DNA of 64,000 nucleotides from Methanosarcina horonobensis HB-1 = JCM 15518 (GTDB taxonomy: Archaea > Halobacteriota > Methanosarcinia > Methanosarcinales > Methanosarcinaceae), in NCBI RefSeq assembly GCF_000970285.1, contig NZ_CP009516.1:2521036-2585035 (forward strand). The letters are read 5' to 3'. Below, one piece after another: positions 17,780 to 26,400 of this stretch. Within the stretch, counting starts at the first letter, position 1. Each line of letters opens with the position of its first letter. Made by a program: the position numbers and the translations under genes. The notes beneath the pieces were generated by a model. It made no database searches. It was not told the DNA's origin and saw only the letters and a list, made by a program, of their open reading frames with translations.

Positions 17780-18636
17780 TAAAGTAAAATTATCTACCAA
17801 AGAATATAAATATTTGTATCCGGTGTCAGAAGCGTGGTATCCAAAGGTTTTTTAGAGGACATCTTTGATCCTGTGAACTGCAGTTAAACTGCAATTATAT
17901 GTTTTGGCAGACAGGATGAACTTCAGATTTCCGAAGAAAGTATCTGGATAATAAAGCTTAAGAACTAAAAGTAAATCAAAAAAATTAGTTATTCTGAGGA
18001 AGAGGATAATGTAATTTAAAAAAATTCGGGAAAGAAAATAAAAGGGATTCCCTTTAATGCAGTGATCAGCTGCTGGTAATCCCCCACTCAAATGTTCGGT
18101 CTGTGCTACAAGGTAGCGCACAAAGATATAGTGCCAGCATAAATATAGTTTCCGAAATTCTTCTGAAAAGCCAAAGGTTACTAAAAACGTTATATAAGAT
18201 TCTCAATAAGCTTTCTGAAATAGCGTATAGGGCTGTAACAGGTACAAAAAGGCACAACATATATAAAAAAGTGATTTTAAGTTGTAGAATGTAAAAATAG
18301 GAAAAGAGAATTCCCATGCAATGATCAGTTGATGAGAATTCCTGCACAAGGTTTTTGTTCGCTTTTGTTCGCTATGCTTACTAAGTAAGTAATTATTCGT
18401 CAAAAAAGATATATAATTACCGGGATTGAAATTTCAATCTACATGACATATTAGCTCGTGTTGAAATGTTTAATGCCATCGATAATTTTGATAGCATTAT
18501 TAATTTTTTTGCCTTCATAAATTATTTTGAATGAATACACAAATAGAAATGGGAAAAAATTAATTTGAAGTTATTTTTGAGCCTATTCCAAAACTAATAT
18601 TTTATTGAAATTACAAATTTAGTATTATGTCACTCC
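17780..18636. other. Gene-free region with a duplicated palindromic motif
   Basis: Short frames on both strands here look random. A motif recurs: GGGATTCCCTTTAATGCAGTGATCAGCTGCTGGTAATCCC region at 18043-18082 and GAGAATTCCCATGCAATGATCAG to GAATTCC at 18305-18342, each preceded by an A-rich stretch. Both copies are partly palindromic (GATTCC...GGTAATC), suggesting a degenerate mobile end or hairpin repeat. Confidence 0.45.
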
Positions 18637-18858
18637 ATGAAATCGATGATGCTCTGTGAGAATCTATAGAACATCATCTTTCTCTACAGAAACCACATAA
18701 GAAGACCTCTTTCAGACTTTAGGGAGCTAATGAACGGGATTTTATATGTTGTTTCAGGTTATACCTGGCAAAATGTTCCTCATCATTATGGTTCCAAGTC
18801 AACAGTTCATAGATTCCATCTCTATCTATGCGAACACGAATGGTTTGGTATAGTGAAT
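18637..18858 (+). pseudogene. IS5-type transposase N-terminal remnant
   Basis: The frame from the ATG at 18637 reads through one TAG (18667-18669) to RRPLSDFRELMNGILYVVSG and YTWQNVPHHYGSKSTVHRF, then HLYLCEHEWFGIV, the N-terminal DUF4096-like domain of IS5-family transposases (usual form: RPxxDxRxxxNGILYxLRTGxxWRxLPxxFG). The catalytic domain is absent; sequence after about 18858 is unrelated and runs into the 3' end of the convergent gene. Confidence 0.7.
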
Positions 18859-18933
18859 AAGGTTGTACGCGTTAAAAATACTTGTAACCTTGTCTTCTTG
18901 AGCGTAGCTTTCCTTTATAACCATAATTACATT

Positions 18934-19512
18934 TTATTGGCCATTTTTATGTTCATTTTTCGCCAGTTCTTTAACATACTCAAAGTTCCAGAGAGGAACT
19001 CCTTTTATTTCTCCTTTCTCAAGATGTTCCAGTTCATGAGCTGCACTATAAGCCGGCGTGCCTTTCAGTTGTATGCGTTTTTTCTTTAGCTCCCTTACTA
19101 TTATTTTCCTGAACTCCGGGTTTACTTCTGCAAATATAATCTTTTTCGCCTTCAGGGTTATTAAGTAGGGTCTTTCAACCAGTTCTCTTTCTTCTTTTGT
19201 CCCACATTTTTCGAGCCTGCGAATTACTCCTTCTTCCTCTATGATTTCGGGATCGATGAAAAAGTAGATTTTTTCCAGAGTATAGCCAGTTTTGCCTTCT
19301 TCATTGTAATAGGTAATTACATCTTTTACTGCCATGCTTTTTGCCTCTTCGGTGGCATAGCTCCATGAGCCTCCCGATTTCAATGAAAGCAGAAAAGGAA
19401 GAAACAGATCTCCCTGAATTTCGAAACTGGAGATCATATTTTTTTCCAGGGCTGAAAACCTGAAGATCGCCCGAATTTCTTCAGCATCCATATTTTGCAT
19501 CCCTTCCATCAT
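18934..19512 (-). CDS. Hypothetical protein, about 192 residues
   Basis: I do not recognise a family. The product is soluble and charged, with no signal peptide. Visible: an N-terminal segment AEEIRAIFRFSALEKNMISS, a middle part rich in strands (KTGYTLEKIYFFIDPEIIEE), and a C-terminal AYSAAHELEHLEKGEIKGV. The string HELEH has the HExxH spacing of a zinc metalloprotease, but no surrounding motifs support that reading. A GAGGAG site lies upstream of the ATG, so it is a real gene. No operon partners. Confidence 0.65.
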   Translation of the reverse strand: MMEGMQNMDAEEIRAIFRFSALEKNMISSFEIQGDLFLPFLLSLKSGGSWSYATEEAKSMAVKDVITYYNEEGKTGYTLEKIYFFIDPEIIEEEGVIRRLEKCGTKEERELVERPYLITLKAKKIIFAEVNPEFRKIIVRELKKKRIQLKGTPAYSAAHELEHLEKGEIKGVPLWNFEYVKELAKNEHKNGQ

Positions 19513-20150
19513 CCATTTTCATATTCTCCTCAAGAGTTTGAAGGTCGAAGTGTATTTAGTTTTTCCTTATTAAAAAACAAACTTTAAGTTTGGACAGACA
19601 TGCGAACCGGGAGTGAGGAAAAAAATTCGAAATTATATGAAACAGCAGGGGGGAAACTATTTAGTTTGGGGCCAGTGAAGTTTTAGGTATTCGGTGGCTA
19701 ATCCCCGTTCATGATGTTTCTGCTTCCCAGGACTTCAATAGTTCTTTCCTGCCTTTATTCAGTTATATTTTAATTGACTATTTTTACTTACCATAGCGTA
19801 AAGGATTGTAGACTAGTAAAGTTATCTTTTTTCATTTTCTCGTGGAAACATTGGCAGCAAGTGTAGTCTTATAAGTTTTCTCTCCAGATCATCAAACAAT
19901 CAAAGTCAAGGAATAACTACGGATTCAAAATAAGTATGAAAAACAGTCAGTTTGATGATCTGGAGAGAAAACTTATAAAGAGTTAATTAAAAGAGATTTG
20001 TGGAGATTAAATGGTTTTCTATCATATCAGAACTCCATAATAGAGACAATATAACTGTAACAGAAAAACGACACGCAGAACCTGTAATTCCTAAATTTGG
20101 AAATCAACTGATCCGGATCAAGAACTTACAAGAGAGGTGAGTTTTTCGTT
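19513..20150. other. Intergenic region with a perfect 29-bp inverted repeat
   Basis: No gene. The arms TTATAAGTTTTCTCTCCAGA... (19869-19897) and its exact reverse complement (19950-19978) enclose a 52-base spacer. Upstream regulatory sequence of the UPF0228 gene follows to 20150, with an AGAGAGGTGAG ribosome site just before the ATG. Confidence 0.85.
19869..19978. repeat. 29-bp perfect inverted repeat with 52-base spacer
   Basis: Left arm 19869-19897 and right arm 19950-19978 pair without a mismatch. It lies between divergent genes, is not followed by a T-run, and has no ORF in the spacer. Possible readings are a small mobile element (MITE-like), a cruciform or a stable RNA hairpin. Confidence 0.9.
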
Positions 20151-20792
20151 ATGACAAAACCAATTTATACTGTATTGTTTATTGTCGTTTTCATTGTTTT
20201 TCTTATTCTTGTAATACCATTGGTACTGTTTACATCTACACACGTTACTGCGGAAATGACATCCGATACGGAAACTCCAGCTCAGGAGCTGCAAGCAGGT
20301 GGTTTATTTATTGAATTTGAAGAAGGGATTGGTGAGCAGGAAGTTAAAGCTATTCTTGAGAACTGCAACATGACCAGGAACTGGATCATAAAGTATAATG
20401 TTGATTATATGGGAGATCTTTACTACGTGAAAGTGGATGAAGATAAAAGAAATGAACTGAATAAAGAGGAGAACTGGAATGATCCTGTATACCCTGAAAT
20501 CCCTGAACCTCGATTCCCTGAAATCAAAAAGGGAAATTATTCTTACATAATTGTATCCGAAGAAAATTTTGAGAACGAAAGTTTTGAGAATGGAAGTTTT
20601 CTTAAAGTAATGAAAAAACATAATCTTCAGGTGAAAAAGTCTATCGTCTGTTACATTCTTTTTGGAGATGGGTCTCAGAATTGGAGCGAACCAAAGAATT
20701 TGATCCCAGAAATGGATGCAATTAGAATAAAAAATGAGCTTGAAATGTGTGAAAAAGTTATGATTGTAAGCCCTGACTATCTTGAAGGATGA
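20151..20792 (+). CDS. UPF0228 family protein
   Basis: A 213-residue protein of UPF0228, a family largely restricted to Methanosarcina and of unknown function. It begins with a signal anchor (about 6-30, YTVLFIVVFIVFLILVIPLV), so the rest should lie outside the membrane. The family core is GGLFIEFEEGIGEQEVKAIL, NMTRNWIIKYNVDYMGDLYY and VKVDEDKRNEL, with a C-terminal part (SYIIVSEENFENESF to VMIVSPDYLEG) conserved in the family. An AGAGAGGTGAG ribosome site precedes the ATG. Monocistronic. Confidence 0.9.
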   Translation: MTKPIYTVLFIVVFIVFLILVIPLVLFTSTHVTAEMTSDTETPAQELQAGGLFIEFEEGIGEQEVKAILENCNMTRNWIIKYNVDYMGDLYYVKVDEDKRNELNKEENWNDPVYPEIPEPRFPEIKKGNYSYIIVSEENFENESFENGSFLKVMKKHNLQVKKSIVCYILFGDGSQNWSEPKNLIPEMDAIRIKNELEMCEKVMIVSPDYLEG

Positions 20793-20937
20793 AAATGTAC
20801 TGAAACGGAATAATCACTGTAGAAATGATAGTGAAACTATAATAGTAAAATATCATCATGAAACTACAAGATACCTTATAATTCAGCAGTTACGTTTAAT
20901 TGATATCGAGGCTGACAATATATGTTAAGATGATAGA

Positions 20938-21297
20938 ATGTTTAAAAATTTAGGGTATAAAATGTTCCAGATTTTTCTCATTTTAATTCTTTTTTCACTG
21001 GCTTCGGATTTAGCCGCCGCAGAAGCGCCTGCAGAACAGTGGAACAGGTCTTTTGGTGGAAATAGTGAAGACAGTGCCTGGTGTGTTCAACAGACATCAG
21101 ACGGCGGGTACATAGCTGCAGGCGTTAAAAATAAGAATGCATGGTTAGTTAAGTTAGCAGGTGATGAAGAAAATATTGAGTGTGAGGATAGAGAAGGTAT
21201 TGAGTATGAGAATACGTCAGACAGTGACTTCAGCCAAATAAAAAATTACATTTATGATATTTTTCCTGTAATTTTCCAGCAGAACCGCTATAAATAA
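20938..21297 (+). CDS. Truncated secreted beta-propeller-like protein
   Basis: A 119-residue product with a signal peptide (about 9-29, MFQIFLILILFSLASDLAAA) followed by one blade-like unit WNRSFGGNSEDSAWCVQQTS and DGGYIAAGVKNKNAWLVKL. Methanosarcina surface proteins repeat this unit six or more times; here the sequence leaves the pattern after one blade and ends in an unrelated acidic tail. It is probably a decayed or truncated relative of those surface proteins, although the frame is open. Confidence 0.6.
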   Translation: MFKNLGYKMFQIFLILILFSLASDLAAAEAPAEQWNRSFGGNSEDSAWCVQQTSDGGYIAAGVKNKNAWLVKLAGDEENIECEDREGIEYENTSDSDFSQIKNYIYDIFPVIFQQNRYK

Positions 21298-21520
21298 AAG
21301 AGATTTTTCCATTTTAGAGGATTTTTCTTTTAACTTTCTCCCCACACTCTTAAAGAATATATAATCAAATATCCCGTATCTCGCCGCCGTCCTGCAGGTT
21401 CTCGATTCCCCTGTCAAATATTCCGGCCCGATTGTTTCCATCTGGATGGCACAACAGAGGGAATCTTATAGTTTGGAATTCAGGAAGGAATGGTCGAAAC
21501 TTTTCTTGCGGAGGTTACAT

Positions 21521-22168
21521 TCATGCTTTCAGTACATTATTGCAGTCCTCAAATAGTTTACAATCCCTGGAGCATTTTGTCTGCTCTCCTTTTTCCGTTA
21601 TTCCAAATAAATTCCGGAGTATTTCGATCCATCGAGATCGGACTTCATTCCAATCAACTCCAAGAAGAATAAGAACCCGCATTCCATTGAATAATGACAC
21701 GAGAGCGACTGCAAGAGTACGCGGATCTGTCTCGGATGGAATAAGGCCTTTATGCTGCTGTTCTGTGATTTCATGAACTGGCTGATTAAGTCCATGCTTC
21801 ATGCCTTCGATCGATCTTTTCTGAATTTCAGGCTTATGTACTGTCATCCCGAGAATTTCGAAGTACAACGCATGTATTTTAATATCGGGTGACATTATTT
21901 GATCGAAGATTTCTATCCATGCATCAACCGGGCATGTATCGGAATTACAGGTTGTCTTTATATCACGATATTGCGTCTGGAGGTAATTTGCACTTTCTAT
22001 AACCAGTTCATCCTTATTCTTAAAATAGCGGTAGAGAGCGGGTTTGCTGACATCAAGGCGGCGGGCAATATCATCCATTGTAGTGTTACAGTATCCTTTT
22101 TCATACATTACCTCCAGCCCTGCTTCAACAATTCTTTTTTTTGCCTCTTCCCTGTACTCAGGTAGCAT
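21521..22168 (-). CDS. TetR-family transcriptional regulator
   Basis: From the ATG at 22168 the product is 215 residues. The N-terminal helix-turn-helix is clear (about 8-50: KKRIVEAGLEVMYEKGYCNT, MDDIARRLDVSKPALYRYFK, NKDELV), followed by a helical ligand-binding domain (about 60-190) with a short Cys-containing tail (CSRDCKLFEDC). TetR proteins repress their targets until a ligand binds. It is divergent from the methyltransferase gene at 22372, and a 22-bp palindrome lies between them, so it probably controls that gene and itself. Longer starts up to 22207 lack a properly spaced ribosome site. Confidence 0.9.
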   Translation of the reverse strand: MLPEYREEAKKRIVEAGLEVMYEKGYCNTTMDDIARRLDVSKPALYRYFKNKDELVIESANYLQTQYRDIKTTCNSDTCPVDAWIEIFDQIMSPDIKIHALYFEILGMTVHKPEIQKRSIEGMKHGLNQPVHEITEQQHKGLIPSETDPRTLAVALVSLFNGMRVLILLGVDWNEVRSRWIEILRNLFGITEKGEQTKCSRDCKLFEDCNNVLKA

Positions 22169-22235
22169 CTTCGACAACACAATCACCTTCTCAAACTTTA
22201 GTGTCAACTCATATATATTTTACCAATAAAATACA

Positions 22236-22257
22236 AAAGTTACTAATCAGTAACTTT
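22236..22257. promoter_or_regulatory. Probable TetR operator
   Basis: Perfect inverted repeat AAAGTTACT-AATC-AGTAACTTT, 9-bp arms and a 4-base centre, in the 203-bp gap between the divergent tetR-like and methyltransferase genes. A second dyad, ATTGA-TCGG-TCAAT, lies near 22284-22297. The size and position fit a TetR dimer site; binding is inferred. Confidence 0.6.
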
Positions 22258-22371
22258 AATTACTATTAAGTATTATTAATACTATTGATCGGTCAATTAT
22301 GATGTAAAAAGTTAGAAAAATGAGATCTCAGAATCAAGAAAAACAAAAGCAGGTTCATGGAGGATGAGATT

Positions 22372-23307
22372 ATGGAAAAACCGGACAACACTGAAAACAG
22401 AATTCTTGAGACCAGCGGGAAGAAAAAAGGATCGAGTATTACAGCTGAGAATGTAGCGTTCGTCAGAGCTCTCGAATCGCTCAAGCCGGAGGGCGAACGC
22501 ATTTGCTATGACCCATATGCAGTCCGCTTTCTCAGCCAACAATATTTGGTATTTTTGAAAATGGCAGTTCATGACCCCTCCAAAACACCGTTCCCTGGTG
22601 TGCATAATTCGCTTTCGGCAAGAGTCAGATATTTTGATGATTTTGTGAAAAAGTTTATTGACGAAGGACTTGAGCAGCTGGTCATCCTGGGTGCAGGATA
22701 TGATACTCGGGCATACAGAATCGAAGGACTGAAGGGTAAAGTAAGGGTTTTCGAAGTTGACCATCCTGAAACTCAAGGCGTGAAAATGGAAAAGATCAAA
22801 GATATCTTCGGCTCGCTCCCGGATCACATCGAGTATGTTTCGGTTGATTTTGGGATCGAAGACTTTGGTCAGCAACTGCTGGAACATGGATACGAAAAGT
22901 CACTGAAGACCGTCTTCATAATGGAAGGTTTAATCTACTACCTTCCACCGAAAGCCGTTGATGAGATGCTGTCCTTTATCGCAAAAAATTCGGGCATCGG
23001 GAGTGCAATCATCTTCGATTATGTCCATGAGTCCAGTATTGATAGAACGGATGGAATATGCGGCGTGCAGTGTACGGCATGCGACCAGAATGCAATAAAG
23101 AATGCCGCAAAAGATATGGCGCAGCAGGGAGAGCCTTATAAGTTCGGCATCAAAGAAGGAATGATCGAGGAGTTCATTACTCAGTGCGGTTTTTCCCAGT
23201 TCTGTAATGTAACCAGTGAAGACTATAAAAAGGCCTATTTCCATGGGATCAATGAAAGTCGGCCAGTATGCTGCTTGTCATATTTCGCCCATGCGGTAGT
23301 GGAGTAA
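22372..23307 (+). CDS. Class I SAM-dependent methyltransferase, leucine carboxyl methyltransferase type
   Basis: The 311-residue product from the ATG at 22372 (GGAGGA site 7 bases upstream, better than the ATG at 22357) matches the LCM/PPM1-like family of S-adenosylmethionine O-methyltransferases. Seen: SARVRYFDDFVKKFIDEGL, the SAM motif VILGAGYDTRAYRI, the acidic VFEVDHPETQGVK, and VFIMEGLIYYLPPKAVDEML. Relatives methylate carboxyl or hydroxyl groups of small molecules; the acceptor is unknown. Divergent from a TetR regulator and followed by a hydrolase gene, it may be part of a small inducible detoxification or modification unit. Confidence 0.87.
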   Translation: MEKPDNTENRILETSGKKKGSSITAENVAFVRALESLKPEGERICYDPYAVRFLSQQYLVFLKMAVHDPSKTPFPGVHNSLSARVRYFDDFVKKFIDEGLEQLVILGAGYDTRAYRIEGLKGKVRVFEVDHPETQGVKMEKIKDIFGSLPDHIEYVSVDFGIEDFGQQLLEHGYEKSLKTVFIMEGLIYYLPPKAVDEMLSFIAKNSGIGSAIIFDYVHESSIDRTDGICGVQCTACDQNAIKNAAKDMAQQGEPYKFGIKEGMIEEFITQCGFSQFCNVTSEDYKKAYFHGINESRPVCCLSYFAHAVVE

Positions 23308-24125
23308 AATCCTATAACCAATTACGGACTCGTGCGTGGACGGTCTGGATTTTCGTCTTTACCTGTGTAGCAGGTAATCTTATTTTTCAATTTTATTTTT
23401 GCTCAGAGATAAGTGAGATAATGGAGAAAAGACATTTTTATATCTCAAATAGTAAAATTCGTATTCCTGCCATCCTGTGGGGAAAGCAGAGTGAAAAGTT
23501 GTTGATTGAGGTTCATGGCAACTTTTCTAATAAAGAAGACACTGTAATTTCCATGATGGCACAAAAGGCCGTTGAAAAAGGTTACCAGGCGTTAGACTTT
23601 GACCTGCCTATGCACGGTGAGCGCGTGGATGAGGAATATGCTTGTATTCCAGAAAATTGCGTAAGTGATCTGGCTGCTGTTTATGAATATGCAAAGTCGC
23701 TTGCGTCTGATATTCATTTGTTTGCGTGTAGCTTGGGAGCCTATTTCAGTCTTCTTGCCTATCACGACCTTAACATAAAGCAAAGTTTATTTCTTTCACC
23801 CATTGTCAACATGGAACGCATCATAAGCAACATGATGGAAGGTTTCCAGGTAAGCGAAGAAAGACTAAAAGCAGAGCATAAAATCCGATTGCCGATTGGG
23901 CAGACACTAGAATGGAACTATTATTGCTACGTTAAAGAAAACCCAATTTGTTTTAAATGGAAAGTACCTACTGCCATTTTGTATGGTTCTGACGATAATC
24001 TGTCCGAATGGGACGAGATCTCAGCATTTGCAGCGAGGTATCACTCAACAGTTAAGGTTCTGGAGCACGGGGAGCATTACTTCCATACGGAAGAGCAATT
24101 GCAGATATTTGATAGATGGGCAGGT

Positions 24126-25371
24126 CAATTACCCCTCCCTGTCGCTGATGCTCCGAGGAAGGGGCTTGTAACTAACTTACGTTGTTACGTTTGGGTTATT
24201 GACAGAAACCCTACTCAGGCAAGATATACCTGCTTGAGCAATGTTCAAAGCGGCATTAAGATCAGCATGTATCTGAAAACCGCAATCTCTACAATGGTAA
24301 GAACTACCGTTCCGGTTACTCTTCCGAATATCTCCACATTTGGAGCATTTCTGAGAAGAGAAACGAGGATCAACATAGATAACTCTCTTACCAAGAGCTT
24401 CTGCTTTGTACTCAAGGAACTGAGCAAGTTGATAGAAAGCCCAAGAATTAAGCTTCCGGTTGAAGTCTTTACCTTTCCGGTTTTGGACTCTAATACTTGT
24501 GAGGTCTTCAAGTGAAAATATATCTTAAGGCATATTAACAATGGTTTTCGAGATGCAGTGATTAGTATCAGTCACAAACCGTCTTTCTTTTCGACTCATC
24601 TTCTTGAGAAGACATTTAGCCGACTTAGTGCCTTTGGACTGCAATTGTTTACGGAGATATGCGTATTTGCCCCTAACGTTTTTTATGGATTTTCCGTTAA
24701 AGAAAACGTTGTTAGAGCAAACTGCAATATTTACGATACCTCTATCAATTCCGAGAATTCTGTTTCCAGAATGTTCGGGAGAGTCTTTTCTGAAAATTAC
24801 ATGCAGGAAAAAAGTATTTTTCTTGACATCATATTTTAGAGTAGAACTTCTGACTTCCCAATTAACATACTCTTGATAACATTCAGGGATGTTAAAAGTT
24901 GCTTTAATTCTTCCGTTGATTGTAGCAATGCTCACACTTTCTGTTTTCAGGTAGTAAGTGATTACTCTCTAATTATATCTGATGGATGCGAAAGGCTTTG
25001 CTGCTGGAAGATGTTTAAGTTTGACTCCTTTAAGAGCTTCGTAAGCAACATCTCTAGCACCCTGAACAAGAGAAGAAGGAAGCTCTGGATATTTTTCTCG
25101 AATATCTTTGTAGGTAGCGTGATGGATAGATACCTTGCTATGGGTTTTGTGTTCAAAACCATATTGAGCGACTTCTTTAAACACAGTGTTAAAAAGAGTA
25201 ATAGTTTTCTTGAGGGTTTCTTTATCTTCCTCAGAAACACTGAGTTTAAGTTTAATCGTTCTATCCATATTCATATATTACACTTAATACATTATATAAA
25301 TAATGGAGGTGTAGAGCAGGTTGACGCATTCTTCCTCTCCCTGCCAGTCTGATGACTGTCGAGGAAGGGGT
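24126..25371 (-). mobile_element. IS200/IS605-family element carrying only tnpB (IS1341-like)
   Basis: About 1246 bp inserted into the hydrolase gene. The ends carry subterminal hairpin-prone sequence (CCCTCCCTGTCGCTGATGCT near 24132-24151; CTCTCCCTGCCAGTCTGATG near 25336-25355, each followed by CGAGGAAGGGG), not terminal inverted repeats, as is usual in this family. No tnpA is present. A 2-base GT at both junctions leaves the exact ends uncertain by two bases. No target duplication is seen, which fits single-strand transposition. Confidence 0.75.
24177..25274 (-). pseudogene. tnpB: tnpB (RNA-guided nuclease of IS605-type elements) with one amber and one ochre codon
   Basis: Frame of 366 codons. 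Read through the stops it gives a whole TnpB: an N-terminal helical part (RTIKLKLSVSEEDKETLKKT), the RuvC start ILGIDRGIVNIAV, the zinc ribbon CSKCGDIRKSN and YHCRDCGF, and the final acid in IHADLNAALNIA. TAG lies at 24969-24971 (codon 102, after SIRYN) and TAA at 24525-24527 (codon 250, in NMP-x-DIFSLEDL). The amber could be read as pyrrolysine; the ochre cannot. So the gene is probably dead, although only recently. The reverse strand of its 3' part forms the artificial tail of the hydrolase frame. Confidence 0.82.
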
Positions 25372-25556
25372 ATCCTGCTTATTTGAGATGAAAATCTGCT
25401 GTAAAACTTGATGGGATACTGTAAACAGAGAGGTATCCAGCTTATTATTCTTTACACATGCAGTTAGCGAATTACTGAAGTTTCACAGGCAGAGAAATAA
25501 AGAAAAGTAATAAATGCAGGCCGGTCAATATACTGCCCTTAACAGGATTTGATACA

Positions 25557-26375
25557 ATGGCCCATATTATCGTTGACCAGGATCGCTGCACAGGGTGCGG
25601 TATTTGCGTAAAAATATGCTCTTCAGGTATTATCAATCCGGCTGCTGAGACCCATCTCCCGCATGTGCCTGAAGACAACATTTCTCGCTGTCTATACTGC
25701 GGGCACTGCGAAGCTTTCTGCCCTTCTCAGGCTCTCATTCTGAATCTCCGTCCTGATGAGAAAGTTACCCTTCCTGCCGATGCAGGTACTATCTCTCCAG
25801 AGGATCTGGCTTTCTATATCAAGAAACGCAGGTCTGTCAGGCATTTTACCAGGGAGCCTGTACCAAAAGAGAAAATTCTTGAAGTCCTCGATATTGCCCG
25901 TTATGCAGCATCCGGAACTAACGGTCAGCCGGTGGAGTGGCTGGTTGTTCACGACCCGGAGAAAGTCAGGAAGATTGCTGGGCTCACCATCGAATGGATG
26001 AGGAGCCTGCTGAACACTCCCCACCCGATGAGTAGCTATGTCCCGATGCTTATCTCGGCGTGGGAGCAGGGATACGATGTCATTTGCCGGGGTGCTCCGC
26101 ATCTGCTTTTTGCCCACATTCCGGAAAAGAACCCTGTTGCACCGGTCGATGCCATTATTGCCCTCACCCATTTTGATATTGCTGCGCCTGCATTCGGAAT
26201 CGGAACCTGCTGGGCTGGCTTTGTTGCAGCGGCTGCCATGTACTATGAGCCTCTCCAGAAGGAACTCGGCCTGCCCGCAGGAAGGAAATGTGCCTATGCA
26301 ATGATGTTCGGTAACCCGCAGTACAAGATCTATGGAATTCCTCGCAGGAAGCCACTTGAAGTTATGTGGCAGTAA
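25557..26375 (+). CDS. Ferredoxin-fused nitroreductase
   Basis: The 272-residue product has two [4Fe-4S] motifs (CTGCGICVKIC, about 12-22; CLYCGHCEAFC, about 45-55) fused to an FMN-binding nitroreductase domain (about 85-260: KKRRSVRHFTREPVPKEKI, RYAASGTNGQPVEW, GTCWAGF). The fusion passes electrons from a low-potential donor through the clusters to FMN. Relatives in methanogens reduce nitro compounds, flavins or other small substrates; the true substrate is unknown. Located in the cytosol. A short spacer separates it from the insertion element upstream, and it converges on the DJ-1 gene. Confidence 0.93.
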   Translation: MAHIIVDQDRCTGCGICVKICSSGIINPAAETHLPHVPEDNISRCLYCGHCEAFCPSQALILNLRPDEKVTLPADAGTISPEDLAFYIKKRRSVRHFTREPVPKEKILEVLDIARYAASGTNGQPVEWLVVHDPEKVRKIAGLTIEWMRSLLNTPHPMSSYVPMLISAWEQGYDVICRGAPHLLFAHIPEKNPVAPVDAIIALTHFDIAAPAFGIGTCWAGFVAAAAMYYEPLQKELGLPAGRKCAYAMMFGNPQYKIYGIPRRKPLEVMWQ

Positions 26376-26400
26376 AGTTTTGAAAGGTTTTGAGGGATGT

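Larger units (their letters stand above)
23421..25386 (+). pseudogene. Alpha/beta hydrolase interrupted by an insertion sequence
   Basis: From the ATG at 23421 the frame encodes an alpha/beta hydrolase: EVHGNFSNKED, the cap region PMHGERVDEEYACIPENC, the nucleophile elbow FACSLGAYFS (S in CSLGA), the acid region AILYGSDDNLSEWDEI and the histidine part VLEHGEHYFHTEEQ. After DRWAG at 24123-24125 the sequence enters an insertion element; the present frame continues nonsensically to 24515. Joining 24125 directly to 25372 gives DRWAG-ILLI-stop, a normal end, and a protein of 239 residues. Acyl-thioesterase or esterase activity is likely for the intact form. It follows the methyltransferase gene and may belong to the same TetR-controlled unit. 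Confidence 0.8.

Noticed and set aside
18934-19512. HELEH considered as a zinc metalloprotease motif
   Set aside because: No third ligand, hydrophobic context or family similarity accompanies it.
24126-24515. C-terminal part of the open frame that follows the hydrolase
   Set aside because: This is the antisense of tnpB; the hydrolase fold is already complete before it and no domain is present in the extension.
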